From: Verrucomicrobiota bacterium
Lineage (GTDB): Bacteria > Verrucomicrobiota > Verrucomicrobiae > Limisphaerales > UBA11358
Assembly: GCA_014860005.1 (NCBI GenBank)
Contig: JACZKP010000153.1
Coordinates: 1-57,022 of the forward strand
Length of the DNA: 57,022 nt
Direction: 5' to 3'
The notes below the pieces were generated by a model. That model ran no database searches and had not been told where the DNA came from. It was given only the letters and a program-made list of their open reading frames with translations. Shown here piece by piece: positions 53,483-57,022 of the stretch. Within the stretch, counting starts at the first letter, position 1. Every line of letters begins with the position of its first letter. A program made the position numbers and the translations under genes.

Positions 53483-55720
53483 ATGACAGGAATCACCACC
53501 AAGTCCTCGCCGAGCGACAGACCAATCCCCCGTCAGGGCCTGCTCTTGATCCTTCTGCTGCTTACGCCGCTGAAGCTTTTTGGTGCAGCCCAGTGGGACA
53601 ATTACTCGGACACCTGGGTCGCCACCGATGCTCTGGGCCGGGCCGTGCCAACTTATCCCGAAGTCCCCGCGCCACGCGGCGACCGCACGGTGGGCATTTT
53701 TTATTTTCTATGGCTCGGCGAACACATCCAAGGCGGCCCGTTCGATGTGACAAAGATTCTGGCCGCCGATCCAGACGCGATGCAGAAGCCCGACAGCCCG
53801 CTATGGGGGCCGCTGCACGCGCCGCATCATTGGGGTGAGTCACTGTTTGGCTACTACCTCACGAACGACGATGGCGTTCTCCGTAAACACGCCCAAATGC
53901 TTGGTGACGCCGGGGTGGATGTGGTCATCTTCGATGTCACCAACCAGATCACTTACCGCGATTGGTATCGCGCTCTGCTGCGCGTCTGGGCGGACATGCG
54001 ACGTTTGGGCAACCGCACGCCACAGGTTGCCTTCCTCACGCCGTTCTGGAGTCCGTCCAAAGTCGTGCGTGAATTGTGGCGCGATCTTTATCAACCCGGA
54101 CTGCATCCTGACCTGTGGTTTCGCTGGGAAGGCAAGCCGCTGATTCTCGCGGATCCGGAACTCATCTTCACCGGCGAAGAAAATGCGCACCAAAAAACAC
54201 CTGCGGAACTTCAATCCGGCCATACGCTCGGTCAAAGCTTCACCAGTGAGCGCATGTTGCTTGCCGTGAATGCGCGATTCGCCACATGGCACACCACGAC
54301 CAGTGCGGTGACGTTGACTTTGCGCAGCAACGGACCCGCCGGTGAACTACTGCTTTCGCAACGATTTCAGAATGTGGGCGATAACAACTGGCTTCGGTTG
54401 AAGTTCCAGAAACCGCTGCCACCCGGAACGTATTATCTCGAAGCCTCTGAGTCGAAAGGCCGCATCGGTTGGTGGAGCCATACGGAGGAGAAGTTCAACC
54501 GCGGCACAGCGTTTACTGATGGCGCAGCCACCGCTGGTGACCGAACCTTGCGCCTCACGCACACGGATGCCGACACGCAATCCATGCTCGAGTTTTTCAC
54601 CTTCCGCGCGCCGCAGCCGGATTACTTTCGCGGCCAGACCAAACCGGACATGTGGAGCTGGCTTGAAGTTTATCCCCAGCACGTCTTCACCAATTCCGCC
54701 GGCCAGAAGGAACAGATGTCGGTTGGCGTCGGCCAGAACGCCGTGAAAGGCCGGCTCGGTTCCATGAGCGAGGCGGGTGCGCATGGTCGCAGCTATCACC
54801 AAGGTGCAACTGATTCGCGCCCAAACGCAGTTCGTTACGGTCACAACGTAACTGAACAATGGAAACGCGCCCTGGCGGAAGACCCGCGCTTCATCTTCGT
54901 CACCGGCTGGAACGAGTGGATCATGGGTCGCTTCGCCGAGTTCAACAGCATCAAACTGCCGGTGATGTTCGTGGACCAGTTCGACCAGGAACACAGCCGC
55001 GACATCGAACCCATGCGCGGCGGGCATGGTGATGATTACTACTACCAGCTCGCCAGCCACGTGCGCCGCTACAAGGGCGCGCGTCCCCTGCCCCTGCTCA
55101 CGCCCGGCCGCATCGAGATTGATGGCCGCTTCGATGACTGGCGCGCGGTGCAACCGGAGTTTCGCGACACCCTCGGCGATCCCGTCCGTCGCGAACATCG
55201 CGGCTGGGACCCCAAGGTCACCTACCGCAACGACACGGGGCGAAACGATATCGTGGCGGCGAAATTCAGTTGGGACCCACAGACCGCATGGTTTTATGTC
55301 CGCACCCGTGAGCCGATCACTCCGCCGCAAGGTACGAACTGGATGCTGCTGTTCCTCGACCTGGACACCGACACCAAGACCGGCTGGCTTGGTTACGATT
55401 TCGTGATCAATCGCACCGGCACCGGCTCACTGGAACGAAATAATGCCGGGAAGTTCGCGTGGAAATCCGAGGGTGAAGTGCTCTGGCGAAAGGAGGGAAA
55501 TGAACTGGAGCTGGCTGTTCCCTGGACGGCGCTGGGTTTGAAATCCCCGCCCGCCTCTCTTGACTTGAAATGGGCGGACAATTGCATCGCGGCGGGCGAC
55601 TGGACCGATTTTACCCTCAACGGCGACGCCGCGCCGAACGACCGGTTCAACTATCGCGCCGGCTTGCAACCAGCGTCCAGCTTCTCACTGCCCGGCGGGA
55701 AACCCGCCGGTACAAACTAG
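53483..55720 (+). CDS. GH99-like secreted protein with CBM9-like C-terminal domain
   Basis: A 745-residue exported protein, signal peptide around GLLLILLLLTPLKLFGAAQW. The N-terminal barrel (TVGIFYFLWLGEH, FGYYLTNDDGVLRKHAQML, VDVVIFDVTNQ, FLTPFWSPSKVVREL, KPLILADPEL) and the later FIFVTGWNEWIMGRF are of the GH99/GH71-like type. An inserted beta-sandwich (residues about 250-380) splits the barrel. The last 200 residues (GRIEIDGRFDDWRA, WMLLFLDLDTDTKTGWLGYD) look like a CBM9-like carbohydrate-binding domain. Catalytic residues were not fixed. It starts 7 bases after the GH50-like gene, so the pair likely act on the same glycan outside the cytoplasm. Confidence 0.72.
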   Translation: MTGITTKSSPSDRPIPRQGLLLILLLLTPLKLFGAAQWDNYSDTWVATDALGRAVPTYPEVPAPRGDRTVGIFYFLWLGEHIQGGPFDVTKILAADPDAMQKPDSPLWGPLHAPHHWGESLFGYYLTNDDGVLRKHAQMLGDAGVDVVIFDVTNQITYRDWYRALLRVWADMRRLGNRTPQVAFLTPFWSPSKVVRELWRDLYQPGLHPDLWFRWEGKPLILADPELIFTGEENAHQKTPAELQSGHTLGQSFTSERMLLAVNARFATWHTTTSAVTLTLRSNGPAGELLLSQRFQNVGDNNWLRLKFQKPLPPGTYYLEASESKGRIGWWSHTEEKFNRGTAFTDGAATAGDRTLRLTHTDADTQSMLEFFTFRAPQPDYFRGQTKPDMWSWLEVYPQHVFTNSAGQKEQMSVGVGQNAVKGRLGSMSEAGAHGRSYHQGATDSRPNAVRYGHNVTEQWKRALAEDPRFIFVTGWNEWIMGRFAEFNSIKLPVMFVDQFDQEHSRDIEPMRGGHGDDYYYQLASHVRRYKGARPLPLLTPGRIEIDGRFDDWRAVQPEFRDTLGDPVRREHRGWDPKVTYRNDTGRNDIVAAKFSWDPQTAWFYVRTREPITPPQGTNWMLLFLDLDTDTKTGWLGYDFVINRTGTGSLERNNAGKFAWKSEGEVLWRKEGNELELAVPWTALGLKSPPASLDLKWADNCIAAGDWTDFTLNGDAAPNDRFNYRAGLQPASSFSLPGGKPAGTN

Positions 55721-55803
55721 CCGCCCGGGAAAATCACGGGCGGCTTGGCGACAACCCGGCTCCGGAGCGCGAAACGAGTTGCTCCGTCGCCTTTGGGATG
55801 AAC

Positions 55804-56154
55804 TTACAATGAGTCCGGGCGTCCGGCGGTTACGATCTCAACCTTGGTGGGCGTGAGTTCGAATTTACCGTCCGCGGTCTTGATCGTACCGGTGGCCTTC
55901 ACCTGTTTACGTTCGGAGCAAAGCTGCTTGCCGAGTTTCTTGGTTTCCTCATTCTCTTTAAGGTAATAGGTGACATCCTGGCCTTCGCCCGCCACGGTAA
56001 CAGTGATTTGACATTCATTGCCGATCTTGAACTGGCATTTGGCGCAGGCTCCCTCCCCGGTAATGCTGACACGAGTGCCAGCAGAATCGGCGGTCAAGCT
56101 GTACGCGCAGGCCAGTCCCAGAGCGACCAACGCGGCAAGAGTCTTTTGCTTCAT
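55804..56154 (-). CDS. Small secreted Cys-containing protein (DUF6370-like)
   Basis: A 116-residue protein with signal peptide MKQKTLAALVALGLACAYSL. The mature part has GEGACAKCQFKIGNECQITV, with three cysteines in CxxC...C spacing, and a fourth in LGKQLCSERK. VKATGTIKTADGKFELTPTK is a beta-rich close. Similar small proteins are common in this phylum and their function is unknown. It is convergent with the GH99-like gene. Confidence 0.75.
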   Translation of the reverse strand: MKQKTLAALVALGLACAYSLTADSAGTRVSITGEGACAKCQFKIGNECQITVTVAGEGQDVTYYLKENEETKKLGKQLCSERKQVKATGTIKTADGKFELTPTKVEIVTAGRPDSL

Positions 56155-56413
56155 GTTTGTGTCCTTCTTTGCTTCATAGGTTCTGCCGCCGAATCAGGGA
56201 CGAGCGCCGACGAAATCTGGTTTCATGGGTTCAGCGCCCGGCGTTTGGTTGCCCATGCTTCATTTGCACGTTATGACCTAACACTGTACACCTTCGTTCG
56301 CGGGAGAGCAAACTGGTAGTGGGACTATACCTACTGGCGAACCCTTTGCTAAAGGCATCCAACCCCGGGTGCTCCGCCCCGGAAACACCCGTCCGCTCAC
56401 CCTGACGGTGCCT

Positions 56414-56698
56414 TCACACTTCCGCCGGTTGAGCCAGCAACGCCTGGATTGTTGTCAGCAGGCGCTGCACGTCCAGTGGCTTTTCCATCAGCAGGCGTGC
56501 GCCAGCCTCCGCGGCGGGGAACTGTTGGTTCGCTTGTCCCGTCATGACAATGACCGGCAGTATCGGGTGCTCGCTCACGATGTGCTCGAATATCTGCCAG
56601 CCATTCTTGACACGCAGCCCGAGGTCGAGCAGCAGTTGATGCCAGCCGCAAAACCGTGAAAGCGCGGAATCTCCTAAACGAGAAAACCTTCCATCTGG
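56414..56698 (-). pseudogene. Response-regulator receiver-domain remnant
   Basis: The minus frame ending at the stop 56414-56416 reads LLLDLGLRVKNGWQIFEHIV, then VIVMTGQANQ and LLMEKPLDVQRLLTTIQALL. The phosphoacceptor Asp (in LLLDLGL), the Thr in VMTG and the Lys in EKPLD are the D-T-K set of CheY-like receiver domains. The N-terminal third, with the acidic pair and a start codon, is missing, and a stop lies upstream near 56700. It is a truncated remnant. Confidence 0.65.
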
Positions 56699-56898
56699 TC
56701 AATGGCTGCCAGATTGTGATCGAGAACCGCACTGGCGCCAGATTGCAGGGGCTGAGGATGGGGTACTGCTCGTCAACCGAATCGGTCGCGAGGATTCCGC
56801 ACGCGAGTCCGACGGCGACCAGACCGCCCGCGTGAACGACTAGTCACGTGCATCCCGAGTCAAAAGGTCCGTAGAAATTCGCCTTAGTCCCTTTATGA

Positions 56899-56929
56899 GA
56901 AAATGTCGTGCAAAGTGCGCAACATTTTC
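56899..56929. repeat. Hairpin at the right edge
   Basis: GAAAATGT at 56899-56906 and ACATTTTC at 56922-56929 are exact inverted copies, and CGTGCA/GCGCA between them extends the pairing with a mismatch. It overlaps the stop of the edge fragment and may be a terminator or an insertion-sequence end. Confidence 0.45.
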
Positions 56930-57022
56930 AGGCGGCAGCCAACGCCGGCAGCAGCAAATGTTCTTTGAGTTTCAAGCCCGCCAACAGTAGGCGTTGACCG
57001 AAACTCGTGGCGTAATATTTGT
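56928..57022 (-). CDS. C-terminal end of an unrecognised gene (cut by window)
   Basis: The minus frame gives YYATSFGQRLLLAGLKLKEH and then LLLPALAAA before a stop at 56928-56930. Only about 30 residues are in the window. The style (FGQRLLLAGLKLKEHLL) could be a transposase tail, but I cannot name it. Confidence 0.3.
   Translation of the reverse strand, partial: KYYATSFGQRLLLAGLKLKEHLLLPALAAA

Larger units (their letters stand above)
56155..57022. other. Right-end region with remnants only
   Basis: No intact gene is seen from 56155 to the window end. It holds a response-regulator remnant (56414-56698) and an edge fragment (56928-57022) that overlaps a hairpin at 56899-56929. Confidence 0.6.

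Noticed and set aside
51631..53502. A 623-codon minus-strand frame opposite the GH50-like gene
   Set aside because: Antisense frame; the plus strand carries the GH motifs.
55719..55745. Terminator after the GH99-like gene
   Set aside because: AGCCGCCCG / CGGGCGGCT pairs with a 9-base loop but there is no T run; left as a possible hairpin only.

Overview
The window looks like a chromosomal segment of a Verrucomicrobiota bacterium, most likely near the Pedosphaera/Limisphaera group. The evidence is the GC-rich, high-density coding, several secreted or Tat-exported proteins (FG-GAP/UnbV, LamG, PA14, sugar-phosphate isomerase-like, DUF6807), an ECF-type sigma factor paired with a WD40 Ser/Thr kinase, and the long IspG form with an inserted domain. 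This taxonomic call is inference from gene content; there is no rRNA in the window.

Layout. 1-4.1 kb: a type IIL (MmeI-like) restriction-modification gene cut by the left edge, then gene debris (IS4-type transposase and sialidase-like fragments). 4.4-5.4 kb: tRNA-Lys(CTT) and a PHP phosphatase. 5.6-13.5 kb: a housekeeping run purA, uppS, a small unknown gene, cdsA, dxr, rseP, ispG, which supplies purine synthesis, the MEP isoprenoid route, undecaprenyl diphosphate, phospholipid precursors and an intramembrane protease. 14-19 kb: ECF-like sigma factor and a 1320-residue kinase/WD40 protein. 19-22.7 kb: a secreted FG-GAP/UnbV protein and a long non-coding stretch with decayed gene pieces. 22.7-26.3 kb: an HU-type protein and hisS, convergent with the rpsP-khpA-trmD-rplS translation operon. 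26.4-30 kb: an orphan DNA methyltransferase, a Tat-exported isomerase-like protein and a secreted protein with a nuclease-like motif. 30-40.5 kb: two very large secreted adhesin-like proteins around a porin remnant. 40.6-47 kb: two adjacent uvrA paralogues. 47-49 kb: Uma2-family and TPR genes. 49.3-55.7 kb: a polysaccharide or glycan-degradation cluster (TIM-barrel epimerase, DUF6807, GH50-like, GH99-like with CBM9-like tail). The right end holds a small secreted protein, a response-regulator remnant and an edge fragment.

The most striking feature is a dense population of short inverted-repeat elements, about 29 copies in at least a dozen unrelated sequence families. Many lie between genes, but 17 lie inside protein-coding genes without breaking the frame: eight in the first uvrA, five in the second, two in ispG, one in the DNA methyltransferase and one in the MmeI-like gene. 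The first uvrA is about 190 residues longer than a normal UvrA, and the inserted peptides account for that surplus. Four insertion sites are shared by the two uvrA paralogues but are filled with different repeat families. This resembles the protein-embedded palindromic elements of Rickettsia (RPE), but with many families working side by side; no mobilising enzyme is seen in the window.
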